Source: Topomyia yanbarensis | Taxonomy: Eukaryota; Arthropoda; Insecta; Diptera; Culicidae | Length of the DNA: 64,000 nt | Assembly (NCBI RefSeq): GCF_030247195.1 | Contig: NC_080670.1 | Coordinates: forward strand, 99,224,336 to 99,288,335 | Direction: 5' to 3' | In this document: piece by piece, positions 1-13,400 of the stretch | Position numbering within the stretch: position 1 is the first letter of the stretch | Layout: the number at the start of each line of letters is the position of its first letter | The notes under the pieces: generated by a model | What the model was told of the DNA's origin: nothing | Databases searched by the model: none | Seen by the model: the letters and a program-made list of their open reading frames with translations, nothing else | Program-made: the position numbers and the translations under genes

Positions 1-726
1 AGACCGCCTTTGGAAGTTTAAAGATGCTACGTTTACTTAACTACCGGGATGTTTTCATATTGGCGAAATCGTGGGTGTAATTATGTGTGGATTATTGCAA
101 TTGCATGGTCGCTTTGTGACCAAGTTTGTGTTATCGCGAATGCCACGAGCGTTTGTACCTGTATGAGTATAGATAGCGTATAGTAGGTATATACTAATAA
201 AAGGAATCATACCATCCCGAATAAAGAAAAAAAAGATACAAGCAAACTAATACAAGTACAAAAGAAAGAGACCAATGAAGTAGAATAGGAAAACACATGT
301 AACATGCAATCAAACTCGTCTAAATGCAGCAAATGTTGTATATTTACCATTAACGACGATCGCATTTTGTTAGACTTTCATCATGCTGTGCTGACCGGAA
401 TGGATGATTCACGTGCGTCGGTAAATTCATTATACCCTAATTTATCCAATCTAACCTCGAAAGAATAGAACCAAATGCACAAATTGAATACCAGAAGTAT
501 TATATGCTAGTTCCGCATCCATTCCCTGACCCAAATGTCACAAATACTAAGACGAACACATACACACGACTAGTACATAGCAATTATACACTAGTACGAA
601 AAACTACGATTATTACAAAACGACAACTAATAGGTTTCTACTTATATATTTATTAAATTAATTTAAGTATTAAATTAATTTAATTAGTCCATGCACGATG
701 ACGAAGTCGACCGATAAAAAAAGGCG
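1..726. other. unassigned AT-rich DNA
   Basis: I see no coding region, RNA gene or recognisable mobile element here. The only local structure is an AT-rich inverted repeat around 648-686 made of TTAAATTAATTTAA-type words. Repeated stop codons interrupt all frames. Confidence 0.5.
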
Positions 727-1233
727 CTTAAGGTTCAAGTTACCTTTTTTAAGCATGTGTTAGAATTGAACGCTTGGTAGTGTGCGTAGGAAAATTTGTG
801 TTCAGCTTTGCCACCGGATTATCCATTTAAACCTTTTTAAAACTCTAAAAGAAGAATATCAGTCGATTTATTAGATCATCACGATTCAATTCATGCAAAA
901 TACCTGCTAGAAAAACCATCGGCTTAGCTAAATGGTGCTTTTGAAAAAGTGGCTGTGGTTTTTTCATTGCGCAGTTGCGTTGCGTACCCCAGCTTGGTGT
1001 GGTAGTGTGATAAAAAATCACAGCCACTTTTTCAAAAGCACCATCCAGCTAAGGTATTTTGCATGGTTTTTCCAGCAGGTATTTTGCATGAATTGAATCG
1101 TGATGATCTAATAAATCGACTGATATTCTTCTTTTAGAGTTTTGAAAAGGTTTAAATGGATAATCTGGTGGCAAAGCTGAACACGATTTTTCTTACGCAT
1201 ACTACCAAGCCTTGAGGTAACTTGAGCCTTAAG
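727..1233. mobile_element. foldback (inverted repeat) element
   Basis: Two long arms, about 727-965 and 1011-1233, are inverted copies of each other. The outer ends read CTTAAGGTTCAAGTTACC on the left and the reverse complement of CTTAAGGCTCAAGTTACC on the right. The arms share many blocks, for example AAAAGTGGCTGTG near the centre and GATCATCACGATTCAATTCA in the middle. The left arm has an extra roughly 27-bp block after 745, and the central loop is about 45 bp. The short ORFs across it are by-products of the symmetry. No transposase is present, so this is a non-autonomous hairpin element or a local inverted duplication. I could not define a target-site duplication. Confidence 0.75.
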
Positions 1234-2337
1234 CCCTCTCGGTCGCCTATGCACCACTATCGAGGCGTAAATTTTAAAGCAATTGGCTGTCAAAGGTTCT
1301 GTAGCACTAACGCACGCGATATGCTTGATGATGTTTGCAATAGCGTCAAACCCCTCAACCTTGGGGAGGGATGTGCTCGCGTGTATAAATTCGATTTTAA
1401 AATTGTGGTTCCATTCACATATTCGCTTGTGTTCTGGGATGGTCACACGGACCGCCATTCTGATATTTAGTTTTCGGTGCATTCTGACAGGGAGTGAGTG
1501 CATTCTGACAGAGAGTGAGTTACCCCATATCACTAGAGTTCTCGGTCATATCGCCATGGAACTTGTTGTCTAGTGGATATGAGAGGATTCTTTTTTAATT
1601 GGTCCAATTGAAGGCATGGACCTTAGATTGGTTCAATTTTTGACTTTTAGCTCCACCAGGCTCTATTGGCCCTTAGTAATTGTGCAAATTTTGGTACCGA
1701 TCGGTTGTCTACGGAACCTCCAAAAATTTCAAAGTTTATATGGAAATTAGTATGGAAAATCGGTTAAAATTCAAAAAAAATCCTTAAAAAATCACCTTAT
1801 CAATGAATTCATGAGAGCACTATATATTTCTAAAGGGATTTTTCAACTGAACACATTCGTGGAACATTGTAAGTTTGTGAAAATTCGCTGAGAAAAGTTA
1901 TTAACTAAAGAAGCAGCATGACTTCAAAACAAGTGGATTTTATTATTAATCATAGCAACCCTATTTGAATAGCTCCGTGCGAGAACGCGAGTGTAAGTGG
2001 CGTGGATTACCGCGAAGGTTGAAGCATTTGTATGTTAACGTGTTGGTCGCGTGTATGTGAATTCGTGTGTATATATTCGGTTTTTTTGACGCCATGAGAC
2101 GTGTTGTTTAGTGGATGTGAGCGTCATTTTTTTGTTTGGTTCACCTGAAGGCGTTGGATCTATGCTACTAGAGACTTCCGGACGTAATCGATTAATAATC
2201 GCGCGAATACGGGCGTTTGTACGTTCACTCCTGAGACCACATTTGTGAAGTTATAAGTGCTAAAACAATATTTTTCAACAGTAGGTGAAATTCACCCCCG
2301 GGGGTACGTGAAATTATGAATTATTCCGGGTAAATTT
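1234..2337. other. unassigned DNA with a diverged duplicated segment
   Basis: No gene is supported. A segment of about 75 bp starting CGCCATGGAACTTGTTGTCT near 1553 recurs in diverged form near 2091 (CGCCATGAGACGTGTTGTTT), each followed by a T-rich run and then a GAAGGC motif. A short direct duplication of GTGCATTCTGACAG lies at about 1478-1512. An ORF of about 140 aa on the minus strand spans 1108-1533, but it starts inside the foldback arm and shows no recognisable domain. Confidence 0.4.
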
Positions 2338-2418
2338 CGACTTATTATCCTAATATTTCCATCGAATTATTGTCTATATTATAGTCAATAATTCGATGGA
2401 AATATTAGAATAACAAGT
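2338..2418. repeat. 81-bp near-perfect palindrome at the satellite edge
   Basis: Arms 2338-2372 and 2384-2418 (35 bp each) match with about four mismatches, around the conserved block TTTCCATCGAATTATTG. The centre CTATATTATAG is itself palindromic. As RNA or single-stranded DNA this would form a long hairpin. Degenerate 8-bp repeats begin immediately to the right, so the palindrome marks the left border of the satellite. Confidence 0.8.
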
Positions 2419-2710
2419 TGAAAAATTCTAAAATTCCAAAAATCCTAAAATTTTAAAATTCCAAAATTCTAATATACTAAAATCCTAAAATTCTAAAATT
2501 CTAAAATCCTAAAATTTTAAAATTCCAAAATTCTAATATACTAAAATTCTAAAATCCTAAAATTCTAAAATTCTAAAATTCTAAAATTCTAAAATTCTAA
2601 AATTCTAAAATTCTAAAATTCTACAATTCTAAAATTCTAAAATTCTAAAATTCTAAAATTTTAAAATTCTAAAATCCTGAAATTCTAAAATTTTGAAATT
2701 CTAAAATTCT
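2419..2710. repeat. degenerate left flank of the 8-bp satellite, with a 64-bp higher-order unit
   Basis: This stretch consists of ATTCTAAA-like octamers with many variants (ATTCCAAA, ATCCTAAA, ATTTTAAA, ATATACTAAA). The variant order starting TCCTAAAATTTTAAAATTCC at 2443 is repeated starting at 2507. That is a 64-bp period, or eight octamers. Such a unit implies that blocks of eight monomers were once duplicated together. Variation falls sharply from about 2711 onward, the pattern expected of an array edge. Confidence 0.8.
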
Positions 2711-4406
2711 AAGATTCTAAGATTCTAAGATTCTAAGATTCTAAGATTCTAAGATTCTAAGATTCTAAGATTCTAAGATACTAAGATTCTAAGATTCTAA
2801 GATTCTAAGATTCTAAGATTCTAAGATTCTAAGATTCTAAGATTCTAAGATTCTAAGATTCTAAGATTCTAAGATTCTAAGATTCTAAGATTCTAAGATT
2901 CTAAGATTCTAAGATTCTAAGATTCTAAGATTCTAAGATTCTAAGATTCTAAGATTCTAAGATTCTAAGATTCTAAGATTCTAAGATTCTAAGATTCTAA
3001 GATTCTAAGATTCTAAGATTCTAAGATTCTAAGATTCTAAGATTCTAAGATTCTAAGATTCTAAGATTCTAAGATTCTGAGATTCTAAGATTCTAAGATT
3101 CTAAGATTCTAAGATTCTAAGATTCTAAGATTCTAAGATTCTAAGATTCTAAGATTCTAAGATTCTAAGATTCTAAGATTCTAAGATTCTAAGATTCTAA
3201 GATTCTAAGATTCTAAGATTCTGAGATTCTAAGATTCTAAGATTCTAAGATTCTAAGATTCTAAGATTCTAAGATTCTAAGATTCTAAGATTCTAAGATT
3301 CTAAGATTCTAAGATTCTAAGATTCTAAGATTCTAAGATTCTAAGATTCTAAGATTCTAAGATTCTAAGATTCTAAGATTCTAAGATTCTAAGATTCTAA
3401 GATTCTAAGATTCTAAGATTCTAAGATTCTAAGATTCTAAGATTCTAAGATTCTAAGATTCTAAGATTCTAAGATTCTAAGATTCTAAGATTCTAAGATT
3501 CTAAGATTCTAAGATTCTAAGATTCTAAGATTCTAAGATTCTAAGATTCTAAGATTCTAAGATTCTAAGATTCTAAGATTCTAAGATTCTAAGATTCTAA
3601 GATTCTAAGATTCTAAGATTCTAAGATTCTAAGATTCTAAGATTCTAAGATTCTAAGATTCTAAGATTCTAAGATTCTAAGATTCTAAGATTCTAAGATT
3701 CTAAGATTCTAAGATTCTAAGATTCTAAGATTCTAAGATTCTAAGATTCTAAGATTCTAAGATTCTAAGATTCTAAGATTCTAAGATTCTAAGATTCTAA
3801 GATTCTAAGATTCTAAGATTCTAAGATTCTAAGATTCTAAGATTCTAAGATTCTAAGATTCTAAGATTCTAAAATTCTAAGATTCTAAGATTCTAAGATT
3901 CTAAGATTCTAAGATTCTAAGATTCTAAGATTCTAAGATTCTAAGATTCTAAGATTCTAAGATTCTAAGATTCTAAGATTCTAAGATTCTAAGATTCTAA
4001 GATTCTTAGATTCTAAGATTCTAAGATTCTAAGATTCTAAGATTCTAAGATTCTAAGATTCTAAGATTCTAAGATTCTAAGATTCTAAGATTCTAAGATT
4101 CTAAGATTCTAAGATTCTAAGATTCTAAGATTCTAAGATTCTAAGATTCTAAGATTCTAAGATTCTAAGATTCTAAGATTCTAAGATTCTAAGATTCTAA
4201 GATTCTAAGATTCTAAGATTCTAAGATTCTAAGATTCTAAGATTCTAAGATTCTAAGATTCTAAGATTCTAAGATTCTAAGATTCTAAGATTCTAAGATT
4301 CTAAGATTCTAAGATTCTAAGATTCTAAGATTCTAAGATTCTAAGATTCTAAGATTCTAAGATTCTAAGATTCTAAGATTCTAAGATTCTAAGATTCTAA
4401 GATTCT
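2711..4406. repeat. 8-bp satellite, G variant (ATTCTAAG)n
   Basis: About 210 head-to-tail copies of ATTCTAAG run here. They are almost identical; the exceptions I could see are near 2780, 3079, 3222, 3872 and 4007. The change from the A variant on the left and to the A variant on the right (last G at 4401) is abrupt rather than a mixture. This points to block amplification of a single-base variant. Stops recur in every frame, so it cannot encode protein. Confidence 0.95.
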
Positions 4407-7400
4407 AAAATTCTAAAATTCTAAAATTCTAAAATTCTAAAATTCTAAAATTCTAAAATTCTAAAATTCTAAAATTCTAAAATTCTAAAATTCTAAAATT
4501 CTAAAATTCTAAAATTCTAAAATTCTAAAATTCTAAAATTCTAAAATTCTAAAATTCTAAAATTCTAAAATTCTAAAATTCTAAAATTCTAAAATTCTAA
4601 AATTCTAAAATTCTAAAATTCTAAAATTCTAAAATTCTAAAATTCTAAAATTCTAAAATTCTAAAATTCTAAAATTCTAAAATTCTAAAATTCTAAAATT
4701 CTAAAATTCTAAAATTCTAAAATTCTAAAATTCTAAAATTCTAAAATTCTAAAATTCTAAAATTCTAAAATTCTAAAATTCTAAAATTCTAAAATTCTAA
4801 AATTCTAAAATTCTAAAATTCTAAAATTCTAAAATTCTAAAATTCTAAAATTCTAAAATTCTAAAATTCTAAAATTCTAAAATTCTAAAATTCTAAAATT
4901 CTAAAATTCTAAAATTCTAAAATTCTAAAATTCTAAAATTCTAAAATTCTAAAATTCTAAAATTCTAAAATTCTAAAATTCTAAAATTCTAAAATTCTAA
5001 AATTCTAAAATTCTAAAATTCTAAAATTCTAAAATTCTAAAATTCTAAAATTCTAAAATTCTAAAATTCTAAAATTCTAAAATTCTAAAATTCTAAAATT
5101 CTAAAATTCTAAAATTCTGAAATTCTAAAATTCTAAAATTCTAAAATTCTAAAATTCTAAAATTCTAAAATTCTAAAATTCTAAAATTCTAAAATTCTAA
5201 AATTCTAAAATTCTAAAATTCTAAAATTCTAAAATTCTAAAATTCTAAAATTCTAAAATTCTAAAATTCTAAAATTCTAAAATTCTAAAATTCTAAAATT
5301 CTAAAATTCTAAAATTCTAAAATTCTAAAATTCTAAAATTCTAAAATTCTAAAATTCTAAAATTCTAAAATTCTAAAATTCTAAAATTCTAAAATTCTAA
5401 AATTCTAAAATTCTAAAATTCTAAAATTCTAAAATTCTAAAATTCTAAAATTCTAAAATTCTAAAATTCTAAAATTCTAAAATTCTAAAATTCTAAAATT
5501 CTAAAATTCTAAAATTCTAAAATTCTAAAATTCTAAAATTCTAAAATTCTAAAATTCTAAAATTCTAAAATTCTAAAATTCTAAAATTCTAAAATTCTAA
5601 AATTCTAAAATTCTAAAATTCTAAAATTCTAAAATTCTAAAATTCTAAAATTCTAAAATTCTAAAATTCTAAAATTCTAAAATTCTAAAATTCTAAAATT
5701 CTAAAATTCTAAAATTCTAAAATTCTAAAATTCTAAAATTCTAAAATTCTAAAATTCTAAAATTCTAAAATTCTAAAATTCTAAAATTCTAAAATTCTAA
5801 AATTCTAAAATTCTAAAATTCTAAAATTCTAAAATTCTAAAATTCTAAAATTCTAAAATTCTAAAATTCTAAAATTCTAAAATTCTAAAATTCTAAAATT
5901 CTAAAATTCTAAAATTCTAAAATTCTAAAATTCTAAAATTCTAAAATTCTAAAATTCTAAAATTCTAAAATTCTAAAATTCTAAAATTCTAAAATTCTAA
6001 AATTCTAAAATTCTAAAATTCTAAAATTCTAAAATTCTAAAATTCTAAAATTCTAAAATTCTAAAATTCTAAAATTCTAAAATTCTAAAATTCTAAAATT
6101 CTAAAATTCTAAAATTCTAAAATTCTAAAATTCTAAAATTCTAAAATTCTAAAATTCTAAAATTCTAAAATTCTAAAATTCTAAAATTCTAAAATTCTAA
6201 AATTCTAAAATTCTAAAATTCTAAAATTCTAAAATTCTAAAATTCTAAAATTCTAAAATTCTAAAATTCTAAAATTCTAAAATTCTAAAATTCTAAAATT
6301 CTAAAATTCTAAAATTCTAAAATTCTAAAATTCTAAAATTCTAAAATTCTAAAATTCTAAAATTCTAAAATTCTAAAATTCTAAAATTCTAAAATTCTAA
6401 AATTCTAAAATTCTAAAATTCTAAAATTCTAAAATTCTAAAATTCTAAAATTCTAAAATTCTAAAATTCTAAAATTCTAAAATTCTAAAATTCTAAAATT
6501 CTAAAATTCTAAAATTCTAAAATTCTAAAATTCTAAAATTCTAAAATTCTAAAATTCTAAAATTCTAAAATTCTAAAATTCTAAAATTCTAAAATTCTAA
6601 AATTCTAAAATTCTAAAATTCTAAAATTCTAAAATTCTAAAATTCTAAAATTCTAAAATTCTAAAATTCTAAAATTCTAAAATTCTAAAATTCTAAAATT
6701 CTAAAATTCTAAAATTCTAAAATTCTAAAATTCTAAAATTCTAAAATTCTAAAATTCTAAAATTCTAAAATTCTAAAATTCTAAAATTCTAAAATTCTAA
6801 AATTCTAAAATTCTAAAATTCTAAAATTCTAAAATTCTAAAATTCTAAAATTCTAAAATTCTAAAATTCTAAAATTCTAAAATTCTAAAATTCTAAAATT
6901 CTAAAATTCTAAAATTCTAAAATTCTAAAATTCTAAAATTCTAAAATTCTAAAATTCTAAAATTCTAAAATTCTAAAATTCTAAAATTCTAAAATTCTAA
7001 AATTCTAAAATTCTAAAATTCTAAAATTCTAAAATTCTAAAATTCTAAAATTCTAAAATTCTAAAATTCTAAAATTCTAAAATTCTAAAATTCTAAAATT
7101 CTAAAATTCTAAAATTCTAAAATTCTAAAATTCTAAAATTCTAAAATTCTAAAATTCTAAAATTCTAAAATTCTAAAATTCTAAAATTCTAAAATTCTAA
7201 AATTCTAAAATTCTAAAATTCTAAAATTCTAAAATTCTAAAATTCTAAAATTCTAAAATTCTAAAATTCTAAAATTCTAAAATTCTAAAATTCTAAAATT
7301 CTAAAATTCTAAAATTCTAAAATTCTAAAATTCTAAAATTCTAAAATTCTAAAATTCTAAAATTCTAAAATTCTAAAATTCTAAAATTCTAAAATTCTAA

Positions 7401-10400
7401 AATTCTAAAATTCTAAAATTCTAAAATTCTAAAATTCTAAAATTCTAAAATTCTAAAATTCTAAAATTCTAAAATTCTAAAATTCTAAAATTCTAAAATT
7501 CTAAAATTCTAAAATTCTAAAATTCTAAAATTCTAAAATTCTAAAATTCTAAAATTCTAAAATTCTAAAATTCTAAAATTCTAAAATTCTAAAATTCTAA
7601 AATTCTAAAATTCTAAAATTCTAAAATTCTAAAATTCTAAAATTCTAAAATTCTAAAATTCTAAAATTCTAAAATTCTAAAATTCTAAAATTCTAAAATT
7701 CTAAAATTCTAAAATTCTAAAATTCTAAAATTCTAAAATTCTAAAATTCTAAAATTCTAAAATTCTAAAATTCTAAAATTCTAAAATTCTAAAATTCTAA
7801 AATTCTAAAATTCTAAAATTCTAAAATTCTAAAATTCTAAAATTCTAAAATTCTAAAATTCTAAAATTCTAAAATTCTAAAATTCTAAAATTCTAAAATT
7901 CTAAAATTCTAAAATTCTAAAATTCTAAAATTCTAAAATTCTAAAATTCTAAAATTCTAAAATTCTAAAATTCTAAAATTCTAAAATTCTAAAATTCTAA
8001 AATTCTAAAATTCTAAAATTCTAAAATTCTAAAATTCTAAAATTCTAAAATTCTAAAATTCTAAAATTCTAAAATTCTAAAATTCTAAAATTCTAAAATT
8101 CTAAAATTCTAAAATTCTAAAATTCTAAAATTCTAAAATTCTAAAATTCTAAAATTCTAAAATTCTAAAATTCTAAAATTCTAAAATTCTAAAATTCTAA
8201 AATTCTAAAATTCTAAAATTCTAAAATTCTAAAATTCTAAAATTCTAAAATTCTAAAATTCTAAAATTCTAAAATTCTAAAATTCTAAAATTCTAAAATT
8301 CTAAAATTCTAAAATTCTAAAATTCTAAAATTCTAAAATTCTAAAATTCTAAAATTCTAAAATTCTAAAATTCTAAAATTCTAAAATTCTAAAATTCTAA
8401 AATTCTAAAATTCTAAAATTCTAAAATTCTAAAATTCTAAAATTCTAAAATTCTAAAATTCTAAAATTCTAAAATTCTAAAATTCTAAAATTCTAAAATT
8501 CTAAAATTCTAAAATTCTAAAATTCTAAAATTCTAAAATTCTAAAATTCTAAAATTCTAAAATTCTAAAATTCTAAAATTCTAAAATTCTAAAATTCTAA
8601 AATTCTAAAATTCTAAAATTCTAAAATTCTAAAATTCTAAAATTCTAAAATTCTAAAATTCTAAAATTCTAAAATTCTAAAATTCTAAAATTCTAAAATT
8701 CTAAAATTCTAAAATTCTAAAATTCTAAAATTCTAAAATTCTAAAATTCTAAAATTCTAAAATTCTAAAATTCTAAAATTCTAAAATTCTAAAATTCTAA
8801 AATTCTAAAATTCTAAAATTCTAAAATTCTAAAATTCTAAAATTCTAAAATTCTAAAATTCTAAAATTCTAAAATTCTAAAATTCTAAAATTCTAAAATT
8901 CTAAAATTCTAAAATTCTAAAATTCTAAAATTCTAAAATTCTAAAATTCTAAAATTCTAAAATTCTAAAATTCTAAAATTCTAAAATTCTAAAATTCTAA
9001 AATTCTAAAATTCTAAAATTCTAAAATTCTAAAATTCTAAAATTCTAAAATTCTAAAATTCTAAAATTCTAAAATTCTAAAATTCTAAAATTCTAAAATT
9101 CTAAAATTCTAAAATTCTAAAATTCTAAAATTCTAAAATTCTAAAATTCTAAAATTCTAAAATTCTAAAATTCTAAAATTCTAAAATTCTAAAATTCTAA
9201 AATTCTAAAATTCTAAAATTCTAAAATTCTAAAATTCTAAAATTCTAAAATTCTAAAATTCTAAAATTCTAAAATTCTAAAATTCTAAAATTCTAAAATT
9301 CTAAAATTCTAAAATTCTAAAATTCTAAAATTCTAAAATTCTAAAATTCTAAAATTCTAAAATTCTAAAATTCTAAAATTCTAAAATTCTAAAATTCTAA
9401 AATTCTAAAATTCTAAAATTCTAAAATTCTAAAATTCTAAAATTCTAAAATTCTAAAATTCTAAAATTCTAAAATTCTAAAATTCTAAAATTCTAAAATT
9501 CTAAAATTCTAAAATTCTAAAATTCTAAAATTCTAAAATTCTAAAATTCTAAAATTCTAAAATTCTAAAATTCTAAAATTCTAAAATTCTAAAATTCTAA
9601 AATTCTAAAATTCTAAAATTCTAAAATTCTAAAATTCTAAAATTCTAAAATTCTAAAATTCTAAAATTCTAAAATTCTAAAATTCTAAAATTCTAAAATT
9701 CTAAAATTCTAAAATTCTAAAATTCTAAAATTCTAAAATTCTAAAATTCTAAAATTCTAAAATTCTAAAATTCTAAAATTCTAAAATTCTAAAATTCTAA
9801 AATTCTAAAATTCTAAAATTCTAAAATTCTAAAATTCTAAAATTCTAAAATTCTAAAATTCTAAAATTCTAAAATTCTAAAATTCTAAAATTCTAAAATT
9901 CTAAAATTCTAAAATTCTAAAATTCTAAAATTCTAAAATTCTAAAATTCTAAAATTCTAAAATTCTAAAATTCTAAAATTCTAAAATTCTAAAATTCTAA
10001 AATTCTAAAATTCTAAAATTCTAAAATTCTAAAATTCTAAAATTCTAAAATTCTAAAATTCTAAAATTCTAAAATTCTAAAATTCTAAAATTCTAAAATT
10101 CTAAAATTCTAAAATTCTAAAATTCTAAAATTCTAAAATTCTAAAATTCTAAAATTCTAAAATTCTAAAATTCTAAAATTCTAAAATTCTAAAATTCTAA
10201 AATTCTAAAATTCTAAAATTCTAAAATTCTAAAATTCTAAAATTCTAAAATTCTAAAATTCTAAAATTCTAAAATTCTAAAATTCTAAAATTCTAAAATT
10301 CTAAAATTCTAAAATTCTAAAATTCTAAAATTCTAAAATTCTAAAATTCTAAAATTCTAAAATTCTAAAATTCTAAAATTCTAAAATTCTAAAATTCTAA

Positions 10401-13400
10401 AATTCTAAAATTCTAAAATTCTAAAATTCTAAAATTCTAAAATTCTAAAATTCTAAAATTCTAAAATTCTAAAATTCTAAAATTCTAAAATTCTAAAATT
10501 CTAAAATTCTAAAATTCTAAAATTCTAAAATTCTAAAATTCTAAAATTCTAAAATTCTAAAATTCTAAAATTCTAAAATTCTAAAATTCTAAAATTCTAA
10601 AATTCTAAAATTCTAAAATTCTAAAATTCTAAAATTCTAAAATTCTAAAATTCTAAAATTCTAAAATTCTAAAATTCTAAAATTCTAAAATTCTAAAATT
10701 CTAAAATTCTAAAATTCTAAAATTCTAAAATTCTAAAATTCTAAAATTCTAAAATTCTAAAATTCTAAAATTCTAAAATTCTAAAATTCTAAAATTCTAA
10801 AATTCTAAAATTCTAAAATTCTAAAATTCTAAAATTCTAAAATTCTAAAATTCTAAAATTCTAAAATTCTAAAATTCTAAAATTCTAAAATTCTAAAATT
10901 CTAAAATTCTAAAATTCTAAAATTCTAAAATTCTAAAATTCTAAAATTCTAAAATTCTAAAATTCTAAAATTCTAAAATTCTAAAATTCTAAAATTCTAA
11001 AATTCTAAAATTCTAAAATTCTAAAATTCTAAAATTCTAAAATTCTAAAATTCTAAAATTCTAAAATTCTAAAATTCTAAAATTCTAAAATTCTAAAATT
11101 CTAAAATTCTAAAATTCTAAAATTCTAAAATTCTAAAATTCTAAAATTCTAAAATTCTAAAATTCTAAAATTCTAAAATTCTAAAATTCTAAAATTCTAA
11201 AATTCTAAAATTCTAAAATTCTAAAATTCTAAAATTCTAAAATTCTAAAATTCTAAAATTCTAAAATTCTAAAATTCTAAAATTCTAAAATTCTAAAATT
11301 CTAAAATTCTAAAATTCTAAAATTCTAAAATTCTAAAATTCTAAAATTCTAAAATTCTAAAATTCTAAAATTCTAAAATTCTAAAATTCTAAAATTCTAA
11401 AATTCTAAAATTCTAAAATTCTAAAATTCTAAAATTCTAAAATTCTAAAATTCTAAAATTCTAAAATTCTAAAATTCTAAAATTCTAAAATTCTAAAATT
11501 CTAAAATTCTAAAATTCTAAAATTCTAAAATTCTAAAATTCTAAAATTCTAAAATTCTAAAATTCTAAAATTCTAAAATTCTAAAATTCTAAAATTCTAA
11601 AATTCTAAAATTCTAAAATTCTAAAATTCTAAAATTCTAAAATTCTAAAATTCTAAAATTCTAAAATTCTAAAATTCTAAAATTCTAAAATTCTAAAATT
11701 CTAAAATTCTAAAATTCTAAAATTCTAAAATTCTAAAATTCTAAAATTCTAAAATTCTAAAATTCTAAAATTCTAAAATTCTAAAATTCTAAAATTCTAA
11801 AATTCTAAAATTCTAAAATTCTAAAATTCTAAAATTCTAAAATTCTAAAATTCTAAAATTCTAAAATTCTAAAATTCTAAAATTCTAAAATTCTAAAATT
11901 CTAAAATTCTAAAATTCTAAAATTCTAAAATTCTAAAATTCTAAAATTCTAAAATTCTAAAATTCTAAAATTCTAAAATTCTAAAATTCTAAAATTCTAA
12001 AATTCTAAAATTCTAAAATTCTAAAATTCTAAAATTCTAAAATTCTAAAATTCTAAAATTCTAAAATTCTAAAATTCTAAAATTCTAAAATTCTAAAATT
12101 CTAAAATTCTAAAATTCTAAAATTCTAAAATTCTAAAATTCTAAAATTCTAAAATTCTAAAATTCTAAAATTCTAAAATTCTAAAATTCTAAAATTCTAA
12201 AATTCTAAAATTCTAAAATTCTAAAATTCTAAAATTCTAAAATTCTAAAATTCTAAAATTCTAAAATTCTAAAATTCTAAAATTCTAAAATTCTAAAATT
12301 CTAAAATTCTAAAATTCTAAAATTCTAAAATTCTAAAATTCTAAAATTCTAAAATTCTAAAATTCTAAAATTCTAAAATTCTAAAATTCTAAAATTCTAA
12401 AATTCTAAAATTCTAAAATTCTAAAATTCTAAAATTCTAAAATTCTAAAATTCTAAAATTCTAAAATTCTAAAATTCTAAAATTCTAAAATTCTAAAATT
12501 CTAAAATTCTAAAATTCTAAAATTCTAAAATTCTAAAATTCTAAAATTCTAAAATTCTAAAATTCTAAAATTCTAAAATTCTAAAATTCTAAAATTCTAA
12601 AATTCTAAATTCTAAAATTCTAAAATTCTAAAATTCTAAAATTCTAAAATTCTAAAATTCTAAAATTCTAAAATTCTAAAATTCTAAAATTCTAAAATTC
12701 TAAAATTCTAAAATTCTAAAATTCTAAAATTCTAAAATTCTAAAATTCTAAAATTCTAAAATTCTAAAATTCTAAAATTCTAAAATTCTAAAATTCTAAA
12801 ATTCTAAAATTCTAAAATTCTAAAATTCTAAAATTCTAAAATTCTAAAATTCTAAAATTCTAAAATTCTAAAATTCTAAAATTCTAAAATTCTAAAATTC
12901 TAAAATTCTAAAATTCTAAAATTCTAAAATTCTAAAATTCTAAAATTCTAAAATTCTAAAATTCTAAAATTCTAAAATTCTAAAATTCTAAAATTCTAAA
13001 ATTCTAAAATTCTAAAATTCTAAAATTCTAAAATTCTAAAATTCTAAAATTCTAAAATTCTAAAATTCTAAAATTCTAAAATTCTAAAATTCTAAAATTC
13101 TAAAATTCTAAAATTCTAAAATTCTAAAATTCTAAAATTCTAAAATTCTAAAATTCTAAAATTCTAAAATTCTAAAATTCTAAAATTCTAAAATTCTAAA
13201 ATTCTAAAATTCTAAAATTCTAAAATTCTAAAATTCTAAAATTCTAAAATTCTAAAATTCTAAAATTCTAAAATTCTAAAATTCTAAAATTCTAAAATTC
13301 TAAAATTCTAAAATTCTAAAATTCTAAAATTCTAAAATTCTAAAATTCTAAAATTCTAAAATTCTAAAATTCTAAAATTCTAAAATTCTAAAATTCTAAA

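Noticed and set aside
1108..1573. ORFs on both strands around 1.1-1.6 kb
   Set aside because: They overlap a foldback arm, have no domain, and are open on both strands through the same stretch, as expected by chance.
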